Origin: Oscillospiraceae bacterium
Lineage (GTDB): Bacteria; Bacillota; Clostridia; Oscillospirales; Oscillospiraceae
Assembly (NCBI GenBank): GCA_022792945.1
Contig: JAAWBZ010000033.1
Coordinates: 1-64,000, forward strand
Direction of reading: 5' to 3'
Length of the DNA: 64,000 nucleotides
Below are positions 8,324 to 17,025 of the stretch, piece after piece; positions within the stretch are counted from its first letter, which is position 1; every line of letters starts with the position of its first letter. Position numbers and translations under genes: made by a program. A model generated the notes under the pieces. That model ran no database searches. It had not been told where the DNA came from and worked only from the letters and a program-made list of their open reading frames with translations.

Positions 8324-10108
8324 ATGAAAAAGACCGCCATGCGCCGCTACCAGAACGCCGGCATCCAGGCCAAAATGACGGCCGCCAGCCTCCTGGTGAC
8401 CATGATCCCCATGCTGATCCTGGAGGGATTGTTCTTCCTGCTGATCCAGCGGGCGACGCTCCGGGAGTTCCGCGGCTCTGCGGAGGTCTACGTCCGGCAG
8501 CTGGAGGAAAACTATGCCGCCGAGCTGGACAAGCTGGAGCATCTGGCCGGGACGCTGGCGGACTTCCGGCTGCTGGAAACGTACCTGACCACGGACTTCC
8601 CCAGCGCCGCCGACGCCTTTCACTACTACCAGCAGAACATCCACCCCATCCTCAAGAACTGCAACAGCGCCTATGAGGGCGTTCGGGTGCGGGTGTATCA
8701 CGGCAACCAGCGGCTGGGGAACTTCTCCTTTGAGCTGAGCAACCGTCTGGACGACCTTTTGCACAGCGGCGCGCTTTCGCCGGCGCAGCTTGGCTCCGAG
8801 GGCGGGTGGGTGCGCGCGGATATGCGCTACAACACCTACCGCCCCGCCTACAGCTACTTCCGCGCCGTGCGGCAGTCGGAGAGTCCCTACGGGCTGGCCT
8901 ATGTGATCTCGCTGCACATGGACGAAAACTCCTTCTACACCCAGATCGCAGGCCAGCCGGAGGAGAGCGCCCTGGTGTTTGTCCTGGACCGGCAGGGCAC
9001 GGTGCTCACCGCCAACCAGCGCGACGCCGTGGGCCTGTGCCTGGAGGACCTGGGCCTGGTGGTCCCGGAGAACTGGGAGCGGGTGAGCTGCGGCGGCGGG
9101 ACCTACGTGCCGGTGTACGCGGAGACCCGGGATTTTTCCATTCTTTACCTGCTCTCCTACGACGGCGTTTTGCAGGAAATGCGCTGGTCGATGCAGATCC
9201 TTCTGATGTCGGGGCTGCTGCTGCTGGTGATCTCCTACCTGCTGATCGCCCGGATTTCCCAGAGAATCGCCGCTGGTCTCCAGAGCCTCAACCGCCGGAT
9301 GCAGAACGTGGACCGGGAGAGCATCCTCTCCATCGCCACGTCCAAGCCCGGCGGCGGCGGCGACGAGGTAGCCCAGCTGGAGGCGGTGTTCATCGCCATG
9401 ATGGCCCGCATCGACCGCCTGATCGAGACCGCCGCGGACCGGGAGCAGTCCCTCAAGGACGCGGTCATCGCCCGGCAGAAGGCCGAGATCCAGGCCCTCC
9501 AGCACCAGATCGACCCCCACTACCTCTTCAACACCCTGGAGGCGCTGCGGATGAACCTGGTCATCAGGGGCGACCGGGAGAACGCCGAGATCGTCAAGCT
9601 CTTCTCTGAGGGCTTCCGGCGGTACATCGACATGGACCGGGAGTATGTGACCCTCTATGAGGAGGTGGAGTTCATCCACAAGTATATCCGCATTCAAAAC
9701 TACCGCCTCAACAACAAAATCCAGTTTGACACCGCCGTGGAGGGCAACGTCCTGGGCTTCCGGGTCCTGAAGCTGCTGCTCCAGCCGCTGGTGGAGAACG
9801 CCGTGTGCCACGGCCTGGAGGCCAAGGAGGGCGTGGGCCGCATCCTGCTGACCATCCGGCGGGAGGGCGAGGTCCTGCGCATCCTGGTGGAGGACGACGG
9901 CGTCGGCATGCCGCCGGAGCGGCTGGAGGCCCTGCGGCGCTCCATCCGCGGCGCGCAGCCGGAAAAATCGGTGGCCCTGCACAATGTCTGCGACCGCATC
10001 CGCCTGGCCTACGGCGAGAGCGCCTCGCTGGACATCCACAGCGCCCCGGGCCAGGGCACCCGCATCACCCTCCTGCTGCCCATCCGGCTGCTGGAGGAGA
10101 GAAAATAA
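8324..10108 (+). CDS. YesM-family sensor histidine kinase
   Basis: A 594-residue membrane kinase. After a first helix (about 18-45) there is a 250-residue extracellular sensor region, then a second helix near 290-312, a HAMP linker, a His_kinase domain with ALQHQIDPHYLFNTLEALR (phospho-accepting His about 399) and a HATPase domain with NAVCHGLE and VEDDGVGM boxes. This is the standard layout of YesM-type kinases paired with AraC-type regulators in sugar loci. The likely partner is the regulator at 12175, separated from it by two metabolic genes. The ATG at 8324 is chosen; a GTG at 8315 is possible. Confidence 0.9.
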   Translation: MKKTAMRRYQNAGIQAKMTAASLLVTMIPMLILEGLFFLLIQRATLREFRGSAEVYVRQLEENYAAELDKLEHLAGTLADFRLLETYLTTDFPSAADAFHYYQQNIHPILKNCNSAYEGVRVRVYHGNQRLGNFSFELSNRLDDLLHSGALSPAQLGSEGGWVRADMRYNTYRPAYSYFRAVRQSESPYGLAYVISLHMDENSFYTQIAGQPEESALVFVLDRQGTVLTANQRDAVGLCLEDLGLVVPENWERVSCGGGTYVPVYAETRDFSILYLLSYDGVLQEMRWSMQILLMSGLLLLVISYLLIARISQRIAAGLQSLNRRMQNVDRESILSIATSKPGGGGDEVAQLEAVFIAMMARIDRLIETAADREQSLKDAVIARQKAEIQALQHQIDPHYLFNTLEALRMNLVIRGDRENAEIVKLFSEGFRRYIDMDREYVTLYEEVEFIHKYIRIQNYRLNNKIQFDTAVEGNVLGFRVLKLLLQPLVENAVCHGLEAKEGVGRILLTIRREGEVLRILVEDDGVGMPPERLEALRRSIRGAQPEKSVALHNVCDRIRLAYGESASLDIHSAPGQGTRITLLLPIRLLEERK

Positions 10109-10126
10109 GAAAAAAGGAGCAAATTT

Positions 10127-11083
10127 ATGGAACTGGGCACCTATACTACCGCCCTGGGCGACCGCACGCTGGCCGAGGCCTGCGCGTTTCTGGCGGAGCG
10201 GGGCGTGACCCGGGTGGAGCTGGCCTGCGGCGGCTACCCCGGCCGCGCCCACTGCGACCCGGAGCAGCTGCTGGACAACGCCCCGGCGCAGCGGGCGCTG
10301 CTGGACCTGATCCACGGCCACGGCATGGAGATCAGCGCCCTCAGCTGCCACGGCAACGCCGTCCACCCAGACCCGGCGGAGGCCCGGCGCTTCGACCGGG
10401 ACTTCACCCGCGCCATCCTGCTGGCGCGGCAGCTGGGCGTGGAGGTGGTCAACAGCTTCTCCGGCTGTCCCGGCGGCGCGCCGGGGGACCGGACACCCAA
10501 CTGGACCGTCTGCTACTGGCCCGAGGACTTCTCCCGGACGCTCCGGTACCAGTGGGAGGACGTGCTGATCCCCTACTGGAAGGAGAAGGCCGCTTTCGCC
10601 CGGGACCAGGGCCGGAAAATCGCGCTGGAAATGCACCCGGGCTTCTGCGTCTACAACACCAGCACCCTTCTGCGCCTGCGGGAGGCGGCAGGACCGGAGA
10701 TCGGGGCCAACTTCGATCCCAGCCACCTGATCTGGCAGGGCATGGACCCCTGCGTCAGCATCCGGGCGCTGGGGCGGGCCGGGGCCATCTTCCACGTCCA
10801 CGCCAAGGACACCCGCATCGACCCGGAAAACTGCGCCCGCAACGGCGTGCTGGACGGCACCCACTACAGCCGGGAGCTGGAGCGCCCGTGGAACTTCCGC
10901 ACCGTGGGCTACGGCCACGGGGAGGAATACTGGCGGGCCATCCTCCTGGAGCTGCGGCGCAGCGGCTACGACGGCGCGGTGAGCATCGAGCACGAGGACC
11001 CGCTGATGTCCCGCCGGGAGGGGCTGGAGAAGGCCATCGCGTGCCTGCTGCCGCTCATCCTCCGGGACGCGCCCGGCAATTGA
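10127..11083 (+). CDS. Sugar phosphate isomerase/epimerase (xylose-isomerase-like TIM barrel)
   Basis: A 318-residue protein of the AP_endonuc_2/xylose-isomerase-like barrel superfamily. Metal-ligand segments are visible: ALEMHPGFCVYN, IGANFDPSHLIWQG, IFHVHAKDTRID and VSIEHEDP, each placed at the end of a barrel strand as expected. Members isomerise, epimerise or dehydrate sugars and inositols with a divalent metal. AAGGAGC precedes the ATG, 18 bp after the kinase stop. The next gene is an oxidoreductase, and pairing of these two families is common in inositol or sugar-acid pathways; the actual substrate is not readable from sequence. Confidence 0.85.
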   Translation: MELGTYTTALGDRTLAEACAFLAERGVTRVELACGGYPGRAHCDPEQLLDNAPAQRALLDLIHGHGMEISALSCHGNAVHPDPAEARRFDRDFTRAILLARQLGVEVVNSFSGCPGGAPGDRTPNWTVCYWPEDFSRTLRYQWEDVLIPYWKEKAAFARDQGRKIALEMHPGFCVYNTSTLLRLREAAGPEIGANFDPSHLIWQGMDPCVSIRALGRAGAIFHVHAKDTRIDPENCARNGVLDGTHYSRELERPWNFRTVGYGHGEEYWRAILLELRRSGYDGAVSIEHEDPLMSRREGLEKAIACLLPLILRDAPGN

Positions 11084-11113
11084 CATTGGGCATGATATAG
11101 GAGATGACAGAAT

Positions 11114-12163
11114 ATGGAACACAAACTCGCGCTGATCGGCTTCGGCGGCATGGCCGGCTGGCATCACGACCTGATCGAGCGCATCGACGGCCTCACCGTC
11201 GCCGGCACCTGGGACATCCGCGAGGAGCGCCGCGCCCTGGCCCGGGAGAAGGGCCTGCGCGTCTACCGGAATTTTGAGGACCTGCTGGCCGACCCCGCCG
11301 CGGACCTGGCCCTGGTGGCCACGCCCAACGACCTGCACCGGCCCCTGGCCATCGCCGCCATGGAGGCGGGCAAGCACGTGGTCTCGGAGAAGCCCGTGAC
11401 CCTCTGCTCGGAGGACCTGCGGGCCATGACCGAGGCGTCCGAGCGCACCGGGCGGCTGTTCACCGTCCACCAGAACCGGCGGTGGGACGAGGATTTCCTG
11501 ACCATCCGTGAAATTCTCGCCGGCGGCAGGCTGGGGGAGGTGCACCGTATCGAGTCCCGGGTTCACGGCGCCCGCGGCATCCCCGGCGACTGGCGGCAGG
11601 AGCCGGAGCACGGCGGCGGCATGGTGCTGGACTGGGGCGTGCACCTGCTGGACCAGGCGCTGCAGCTCTTCCCCGGGGTGAAGCTCACCTCGGTCTACGC
11701 CAGCCTCACCCACGTCACCAATCAGCTGGTGGACGACGGCTTCTCCGCGGAGCTGGCCTTCGCCAACGGCGTGCGGATGCTGGTGGAGGTGGGTACCAGC
11801 AACTTCCTCGCCCTGCCCCGGTGGTACGTCCTGGGCCGCGACGGCTCGGCGCGGATCGCCGGCTGGGGCGCGGACGCGGAGATCGTCCGGGCTGTGGGCG
11901 AGAGCGAGCGGGATGTGGTCCCGGTGCGCACCGCCGCCGGCCTCACCAAAACCATGGCCCCCCGCCGGCCCGACAGCATCCGCAGCGAAACTGTCCCCGA
12001 GGTCAAAAGCGACATCCGCGAATTCTGGCAGAACGTCATGGCCGCTGTGGAGGGCCGCGAGGCGCCCCGCGTCCGGCTGGACGAGGCGGCCCGGGTCATG
12101 CGGCTGATGGAGGCCGTCTTTGCCTCGGACAGGGCCGGACAGGCCGTGGCCTTCGAGGCATAA
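11114..12163 (+). CDS. Gfo/Idh/MocA family oxidoreductase
   Basis: A 349-residue NAD(P)-dependent dehydrogenase. The Rossmann motif is LIGFGGMAGWHHD and the catalytic-lysine motif is intact in GKHVVSEKPVTL, followed by the substrate-domain helix GGGMVLDWGVHLLDQ. It lies between the isomerase and the response regulator on the same strand. Together with the protein at 3203 it probably oxidises and reduces a sugar intermediate around the isomerase step, an inference from pairing. Confidence 0.87.
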   Translation: MEHKLALIGFGGMAGWHHDLIERIDGLTVAGTWDIREERRALAREKGLRVYRNFEDLLADPAADLALVATPNDLHRPLAIAAMEAGKHVVSEKPVTLCSEDLRAMTEASERTGRLFTVHQNRRWDEDFLTIREILAGGRLGEVHRIESRVHGARGIPGDWRQEPEHGGGMVLDWGVHLLDQALQLFPGVKLTSVYASLTHVTNQLVDDGFSAELAFANGVRMLVEVGTSNFLALPRWYVLGRDGSARIAGWGADAEIVRAVGESERDVVPVRTAAGLTKTMAPRRPDSIRSETVPEVKSDIREFWQNVMAAVEGREAPRVRLDEAARVMRLMEAVFASDRAGQAVAFEA

Positions 12164-12174
12164 GAGGGAGCGCC

Positions 12175-12939
12175 ATGTACCGAGTTATGATCGTGGACGA
12201 CGAGCAGATGGTCCGCCAGGGCCTGCAGCGGCTCATCGACTGGGAGGCCTACGGCTTCCAGGTGGTCCAGACCGCCGCCAACGGCCAGGAGGCGCTGCAA
12301 TGGCAGCGCCGGCAGCACTTTGACCTGGTGGTGACCGACCTCAAGATGCCGCTGATGGACGGCGTGGAGCTGGTGCGGCAGCTGTCCCTGGCGGGGGAGA
12401 GGTGCCGGATCATCATTGTCAGCGCCTACGGGGAGTTCTCCTACGCCCAGGCGGTGATGCAGTACGGCGTGCAGTATTACCTGCTCAAGCCCATCAGTGA
12501 GGAGGTCCTCTGCGGCTACCTCAGCCGCATCGCCGAGGAGCTGGACGCCTGCGCCGAGCCTGAGCCGGCGCCCGACGCGCCCCAGGACAAGCGCTTCGAG
12601 CACCTCTACCGCCTCTCGGCCAACGGCGTCATCGCGGAGATCCTCCGCTACATCTCCGACCACTACAGCGAGCCGCTGACGCTGAACCTCCTGGCGCGGC
12701 TGTACAGCTTCAGCCCGGTGTATCTGGGGCGGCTGTTCAAGAAGGAGACCGGCGTCTCCTTCAACGAATACCTCAACAGCTTCCGCATCCGCGCGGCGGT
12801 GGAGTACCTGGACGCCGGGACGTACATGGTCTACGAGATCGCGGAGAAGGTGGGCTACCGCGACATCAACTACTTTTACAAGTGCTTCAAGGCCATCGCC
12901 GGGACCACCCCCGGCGAGTACAAAAACCGGAAAGGATAA
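12175..12939 (+). CDS. YesN-type response regulator, AraC-family DNA-binding domain
   Basis: A 254-residue regulator. Residues 1-120 form a receiver with the acidic pair in VMIVDDEQ, phospho-acceptor D55 in LVVTDLKMP and the lysine in YYLLKP. After a short linker, residues 150-250 are two helix-turn-helix units (LTLNLLARLYSFSPVYLGRLFK; YEIAEKVGYRDINYFYKCFK). It is much shorter than many YesN proteins (about 500), lacking the middle region. The start is an ATG at 12175 behind GAGGGAGCGCC; the longer ORF is an out-of-frame extension over the previous gene. It probably binds the 22-bp-phased repeats at 3108 and 4527. Confidence 0.9.
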   Translation: MYRVMIVDDEQMVRQGLQRLIDWEAYGFQVVQTAANGQEALQWQRRQHFDLVVTDLKMPLMDGVELVRQLSLAGERCRIIIVSAYGEFSYAQAVMQYGVQYYLLKPISEEVLCGYLSRIAEELDACAEPEPAPDAPQDKRFEHLYRLSANGVIAEILRYISDHYSEPLTLNLLARLYSFSPVYLGRLFKKETGVSFNEYLNSFRIRAAVEYLDAGTYMVYEIAEKVGYRDINYFYKCFKAIAGTTPGEYKNRKG

Positions 12940-12943
12940 CGCC

Positions 12944-14110
12944 ATGGCCAGAATCACTCAGCTGGACCCCAACCTCCGCCAGAGCGGCGGCGGCAGCGGC
13001 CCCATCCGCTATCTGCCCCTGGACGCCCCGGGCCTGCGGGTCACGGGGCTGCTGGGCTGGGAGGAGGAACAGGTCCTCCACCGCCTGCCCCGGGCCTATC
13101 GGGCGGTCTTTGAAACCGTCAACCCGGCCGTCGCCGCCCTGGGCCGCGACACCGCCGGCGGGCAGCTGTCCTTCCGCTCCGATACCAGAGCCCTCTGGCT
13201 GCGGGCGGAGCTGGAGGCCCCCGTGGAGCTGTGCCACATGACCGCCATCGGTCAGGGGGGCTTCGACTGCTACGCCGGGACGGACCGGCGGGACCTGGCC
13301 TTCGTGGGCGTGAGCAAGTTTCCCCCCGCGGCGCAGAGCTACCAGTGCGAGCTGGTTTCACATCAGGCCCTCCGCGCCCTGGACCGGGGCGCGCCGGGGC
13401 GGAAATTCCACGAGTTTACGGTCAATTTCCCGCTGTACTGCGGCGTCAGGCGCCTGGAGATCGGCGTGGACCCCGAGGCGGCGGTGCTGCCGCCGTCGCC
13501 CCCCGCGCAGCCGGGCAGCCTGGTGTTTTACGGCACCAGCATCACCCAGGGAGCCTGCGCCAGCCGCCCGGGGCTGAGCTATCCGGCGCTGCTGTCCCGG
13601 GCGCTGGGCCTGCCGGCCTACAACTTCGGCTTCTCCGGCAACGGCCTGGGGGAACCGGAGATGGCGGCGCTGCTGAGCGAGATCCGGGACCCCCTCCTCT
13701 ATATGATCGACTACGAGGCCAACGCCGGGGAGCGCGGCTGCCTGGAGGCGACGCTGGAGCCGCTGGTGCAGCGGCTGCGGGAGGCGCATCCGGAGACGCC
13801 GGTGCTGGTGGTGTCGAAGCCAGCGTCCCTCTTTGATGCCCTGGATCCGCGGAAGCGAGTCCAGTGGATGCACCTGCGGCGGTTTCAGCGGGAGACGGTG
13901 CGCCGGCTGTGCGCCGAGCTGGGGCGCGTGGCGTTCCTGGACGGCCAGACGCTGCTGCCCCAGGAGCCGTGGGACCTAACCGTCGATCTGGTGCACCCCA
14001 CGGACACCGGGTTCGCGGAGATGGCCCGGGGGATGCTGCCGGCGGTCCGTGAGCTGCTGGACGAGCAGCCGCTCTGCGCCCTGGCGAGGACCGCGGGCAC
14101 AAGCGGCTGA
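12944..14110 (+). CDS. SGNH/GDSL hydrolase, likely carbohydrate esterase
   Basis: A 388-residue protein with an N-terminal beta domain (about 1-185) and a C-terminal SGNH hydrolase fold. Catalytic blocks can be placed: VFYGTSITQG (serine near 199), NFGFSGNGLGE (Gly/Asn blocks) and LVHPTDTGF (Asp/His near 350). No signal peptide, so probably cytoplasmic. Enzymes of this layout often remove acetyl or other acyl groups from sugars, which would suit a decorated imported glycan. It begins 4 bp after the regulator and ends the operon; I see no strong terminator behind it. Confidence 0.85.
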   Translation: MARITQLDPNLRQSGGGSGPIRYLPLDAPGLRVTGLLGWEEEQVLHRLPRAYRAVFETVNPAVAALGRDTAGGQLSFRSDTRALWLRAELEAPVELCHMTAIGQGGFDCYAGTDRRDLAFVGVSKFPPAAQSYQCELVSHQALRALDRGAPGRKFHEFTVNFPLYCGVRRLEIGVDPEAAVLPPSPPAQPGSLVFYGTSITQGACASRPGLSYPALLSRALGLPAYNFGFSGNGLGEPEMAALLSEIRDPLLYMIDYEANAGERGCLEATLEPLVQRLREAHPETPVLVVSKPASLFDALDPRKRVQWMHLRRFQRETVRRLCAELGRVAFLDGQTLLPQEPWDLTVDLVHPTDTGFAEMARGMLPAVRELLDEQPLCALARTAGTSG

Positions 14111-14302
14111 ATATTCGGCATATTATACAAAATATTGCTGTTATTCTGCAATTTATGTGTTTTCTGAATTTTTCCTCGCTGTTCTGCGCTTTTATTTATT
14201 TGTTCATTGTATAAAATAAAGATCAGATTCGTCAATAACCCCTGCTTATCCGTGATAACGCTGATTTTTCCGAAATGGATTATCTTTTGCGCGAATTTGT
14301 GC
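14111..14302. other. AT-rich gene-free stretch
   Basis: This stretch is far richer in A and T than its neighbours and no frame in it resembles a protein. It separates the sugar locus from the AP2 gene and may mark an insertion boundary. Confidence 0.4.
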
Positions 14303-14357
14303 TATAATTTTTGTGGATAAATCGAGTACAAATTTTTCGATTTACAAAAATTTGTAC
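14303..14357 (+). promoter_or_regulatory. Promoter -10 and perfect 12-bp inverted repeat before the AP2 gene
   Basis: TATAAT at 14303-14308 is followed by GTACAAATTTTT (14326-14337), 8 bases, then its exact inverse AAAAATTTGTAC (14346-14357). The repeat lies just downstream of the expected start point, so it could be an operator or a 5' RNA hairpin. A second small hairpin, GCGGCC-TCC-GGCCGC, sits at 14364-14378 directly before the ribosome binding site. Confidence 0.5.
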
Positions 14358-14391
14358 AGATTTGCGGCCTCCGGCCGCAGGAGGGGGCGGC

Positions 14392-14868
14392 GTGGTGGCG
14401 CATTCGAGGAAGAAACTGGATTTGACCGGACAGCAATTTGGCATGCTGACGGTGATGCACCCGGCGGAGAATATCGGAAAGCGGACCGCCTGGGTCTGCC
14501 ACTGTGACTGCGGGCGGGAGGCGGTGGTCAAGACGTGCCACCTGCGCTCCGGCCACACCACCAGCTGCCGCTGCCGCCGGGCCGCCGCCAGCGGCCGCCC
14601 GGATTTGAACTATATGGACGGCACCTGTGTGGAGATGCTGCGGGCCAAGACCGTCCGGCGCAACAACACCAGCGGCGTCCCGGGCGTTGATTGGCGGCAG
14701 TCCAAGCGTACATGGCGGGCGTCCATCTGCTTCAAGGGCAAGCGCTACTACCTGGGCAGCTACCAGGATTTTGACGACGCCGTGGATGCCCGCAAGCGCG
14801 CAGAGGCGGAGCTGCATGACGAGTTCGTGATGCAGTTCGACCGGGCGCGGGGCGGCAGGACCACCTGA
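14392..14868 (+). CDS. AP2-domain DNA-binding protein (phage/homing-endonuclease type)
   Basis: A 158-residue protein. The N-terminal part (LDLTGQQFGMLTV, then WVCHCDCG and TTSCRC) matches the Cys-containing leader domain seen in phage and mobile HNH/AP2 proteins. The C-terminal part, NNTSGVPGVDWRQSKRTWRA then KRYYLGSYQDFDDAVDARKRAE, is an AP2 DNA-binding domain. No HNH or other nuclease motif is present. The start is set at the GTG at 14392 (or 14395) behind AGGAGGGGG; the upstream ORF extension covers the promoter. No phage genes surround it, so it is probably a solitary mobile remnant that has been kept or domesticated. Confidence 0.75.
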   Translation: MVAHSRKKLDLTGQQFGMLTVMHPAENIGKRTAWVCHCDCGREAVVKTCHLRSGHTTSCRCRRAAASGRPDLNYMDGTCVEMLRAKTVRRNNTSGVPGVDWRQSKRTWRASICFKGKRYYLGSYQDFDDAVDARKRAEAELHDEFVMQFDRARGGRTT

Positions 14869-14912
14869 GCCGCAAAAAAACGGGGATTTCTTGATTTTCC
14901 CGGAAATTTTCC

Positions 14913-14941
14913 TTGCAATTGGCGCGCGGTGGTGCTATAAT
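14913..14941 (+). promoter_or_regulatory. Promoter of the rimP-nusA-infB operon
   Basis: TTGCAA (14913-14918), 17 bp, TATAAT (14936-14941). This is a strong housekeeping-type promoter about 80 bp before the rimP start. Confidence 0.75.
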
Positions 14942-14965
14942 AGGGAAGAATTAGGATGTTAACTT

Positions 14966-14998
14966 GACTGAGGCTGGGGATTCTCCCCAGTCTTTCTT
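14966..14998 (+). promoter_or_regulatory. rimP leader hairpin, attenuator-like
   Basis: CTGGGGA-TTC-TCCCCAG (14974-14990) followed by TCTTTCTT resembles an intrinsic terminator placed inside the 5' leader. GACTG at 14966 can also pair with CAGTC at 14988, giving an alternative fold. A leader terminator would let NusA or another product control its own operon, an inference. Confidence 0.45.
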
Positions 14999-15019
14999 GT
15001 TGGAAAGGCAGCTTTTACC

Positions 15020-15472
15020 ATGAAAATCACCGATCAGGTCCGCGCGTTTTCCCAGCCCATTGTGGAGCGGCTGGGCTGCACGCTGTGGGATGTGGAGTAC
15101 GTCCGCGAGGGGGGCGAATGGTTCCTCCGGCTCTATATCGACAAGGACGGCGGCGTGGATATCCAGGACTGCGAGGCCGTCTCCCGGGCCGTGGACCCGG
15201 TGCTGGATGAGGAGGACCCCATCCCCGGCAGCTACCACTTTGAGGTCAGCTCCGCCGGGCTGGAGCGGCCCCTCCGCCGCCAGGAGCACTTTGCCTGGGC
15301 CATGGGCAGGCGCGTGGCCGTGCGGCTCTACCGTCCGCGGGGCGGCGCGAAGGAGTTCGTGGGGACCCTCGCGGGCTTTGAAGACGGGCGCGTCACGCTG
15401 GAGACCCCCGCCGGGACACAGGTGTTTGAGAAAAGTGAGACCGCGCTGGTGCGGCTGTACGTGGAATTTTGA
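15020..15472 (+). CDS. rimP: Ribosome maturation factor RimP
   Basis: A 150-residue cytoplasmic protein needed for 30S subunit maturation. The N-terminal domain carries the characteristic LWDVEYVREGGEWFLRLYIDKDGGVDIQDCE followed by SSAGLERPL and an SH3-like C-terminal domain. Length and motifs are normal for the family. It is the first gene of the conserved nusA-infB operon. Confidence 0.95.
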   Translation: MKITDQVRAFSQPIVERLGCTLWDVEYVREGGEWFLRLYIDKDGGVDIQDCEAVSRAVDPVLDEEDPIPGSYHFEVSSAGLERPLRRQEHFAWAMGRRVAVRLYRPRGGAKEFVGTLAGFEDGRVTLETPAGTQVFEKSETALVRLYVEF

Positions 15473-15500
15473 CGGAACTTGGATACGAGGAGGAAGCAGT

Positions 15501-16712
15501 ATGAACGCCGAAATTTTTGAGGCTCTGGCGCAGCTGGAAAAGGAACGCGGTATCCCTCAGGCCTATATGCTGGAAAAGATCACCCAGGCGCTGGTGGCCG
15601 CTTACAAGAAGGATAAGGACGGCTACACTGACAACGTGTTCGTGGACCTGGGTGAGGGGACCATGCGGATGTACGTGCAGAAGGAAGTGGTGGACGACGT
15701 GTTCACCCCCGCCACGGAGATCGCCCTGGACGCCGCACGGAAGATCGACCCCCACGCCCAGCTGGGCGACCTGGTCAACGTGGACGTGGAGACCAAGAGC
15801 TTCGGTCGCATCGCTGCCCAGACCGCCAAGCAGGTCATCATCCAGGGCATCCGCGAGGCCGAGCGGGGCATGATCTTTGACAGCTTCTCCTCCAAGGAGC
15901 ATGAGATTCTCACCGGCACGGTCCTGCGGGTGGAGCCGCAGTCCGGCGACGCCATCATCCGCATCGGCTCCGGGTCCGACCGGACCGACGCGCTGCTCTC
16001 CGGGTCCGAGCAGGTCCGGGGCGAGCGCGTGACCGAGGGCGAGATCATCCGCGTCTATGTGGTGGAGGTCCGCCGCTCCAGCCGCGGGCCGCAGGTCATC
16101 GTGTCCCGGACCCATCCGGGCCTGGTCAAGCGCCTGTTCGAGCTGAACGTGCCGGAGATCGAGTCGGGCCTGGTGGAGGTCAAATCCATCGCCCGGGAGG
16201 CCGGCTCCCGTACCAAGCTGGCAGTGCATCCCACCCAGCCCGGCGTGGACGCCGTGGGCGCGTGCGTAGGCACCCGGGGCGGCCGCGTGAGCGCGGTGGT
16301 CGATGAGCTGCGGGGCGAGAAGATGGACATCGTTGTGTGGTCCGAGGACCCGGCGGCGTTTGTGGCCTCGGCCCTGTCCCCGGCGGACGTCATCAGCGTG
16401 ACGCCCATCCCGGGCGCCAAGGCCTGCCGCGTCATCGTCCCGGACGACCAGCTGTCCCTGGCCATCGGCAAGGAGGGCCAGAACGCCCGCCTGGCCGCCC
16501 GCCTCACCGGCTACAAGATCGACATCAAGCCCGAGTCCCAGGCTGCGGACCTGGAGCCAATCCCCGAGGCCGCGCCGGAGGAGCTGGAGGAGCCGGAGAC
16601 GGAGGCAGCTGAAATAACAGAGGAAATCCCAGAGGCGGAGGCCGGCGGGACGGAAGCGCCCGCCGTGGAAACAGAAGAAGAGAGTGAAGAGAGCGTCGAA
16701 GACGCCGAGTAA
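15501..16712 (+). CDS. nusA: Transcription termination/antitermination factor NusA
   Basis: A 403-residue RNA polymerase-associated factor. It has the N-terminal RNAP-binding domain (EIFEALAQLEKERGI), an S1 domain (about 135-200), and two KH domains (AVGACVGTRGGRV and LAIGKEGQNARLAARLTGYKIDI). The C-terminus is a Glu-rich tail of about 45 residues with no further folded repeat, as in other Firmicutes. The ATG at 15501 follows GAGGAGG; the longer ORF start is out of register with the family. Confidence 0.95.
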   Translation: MNAEIFEALAQLEKERGIPQAYMLEKITQALVAAYKKDKDGYTDNVFVDLGEGTMRMYVQKEVVDDVFTPATEIALDAARKIDPHAQLGDLVNVDVETKSFGRIAAQTAKQVIIQGIREAERGMIFDSFSSKEHEILTGTVLRVEPQSGDAIIRIGSGSDRTDALLSGSEQVRGERVTEGEIIRVYVVEVRRSSRGPQVIVSRTHPGLVKRLFELNVPEIESGLVEVKSIAREAGSRTKLAVHPTQPGVDAVGACVGTRGGRVSAVVDELRGEKMDIVVWSEDPAAFVASALSPADVISVTPIPGAKACRVIVPDDQLSLAIGKEGQNARLAARLTGYKIDIKPESQAADLEPIPEAAPEELEEPETEAAEITEEIPEAEAGGTEAPAVETEEESEESVEDAE

Positions 16713-16749
16713 GCTGCGTCTGCGGCCTGCTCCAAAGGAGGTATCAGCC

Positions 16750-17025
16750 GTGCCAAAAAAAATTCCCATGCGCCAATGTGTCGGCTGCCGGGAAATGAAG
16801 CCGAAGAAAGAGCTGGTCCGGGTGGTCAAGGCCCCCGACGGCGGCATCTCGGTGGACTTCCGCGGCAAGGCCCCGGGCCGCGGCGCCTACGTCTGCCCCA
16901 GCGGCGAATGCCTGAAGCGGGCGATCAAGTCCCGGGCGCTGGAGCGCGGCTTTGAGACCGTCATCCCGCAGGAGGTCTACGACCGCCTGCTGGAGCGAAT
17001 GGAGGCGGGTGCCGATGGGACCTGA
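16750..17025 (+). CDS. ylxR: YlxR/RnpM family protein
   Basis: A 91-residue RNA-binding protein. The family signature is clear: KKIPMRQCVGCREMKPKKELVRVV and GRGAYVCPSGECLKRAIK. In other Firmicutes this protein modulates RNase P. The start is GTG at 16750 after AAAGGAGG. Its end overlaps the L7Ae-like gene by 11 bp. Confidence 0.9.
   Translation: MPKKIPMRQCVGCREMKPKKELVRVVKAPDGGISVDFRGKAPGRGAYVCPSGECLKRAIKSRALERGFETVIPQEVYDRLLERMEAGADGT

Noticed and set aside
8243-11713. A 1156-residue leftward ORF under the kinase, isomerase and oxidoreductase genes
   Set aside because: Shadow of three intact, motif-bearing genes on the other strand.
14281-14868. Prophage around the AP2 gene
   Set aside because: Flanking genes are a sugar locus and the rimP operon; no integrase, capsid or lysis genes.
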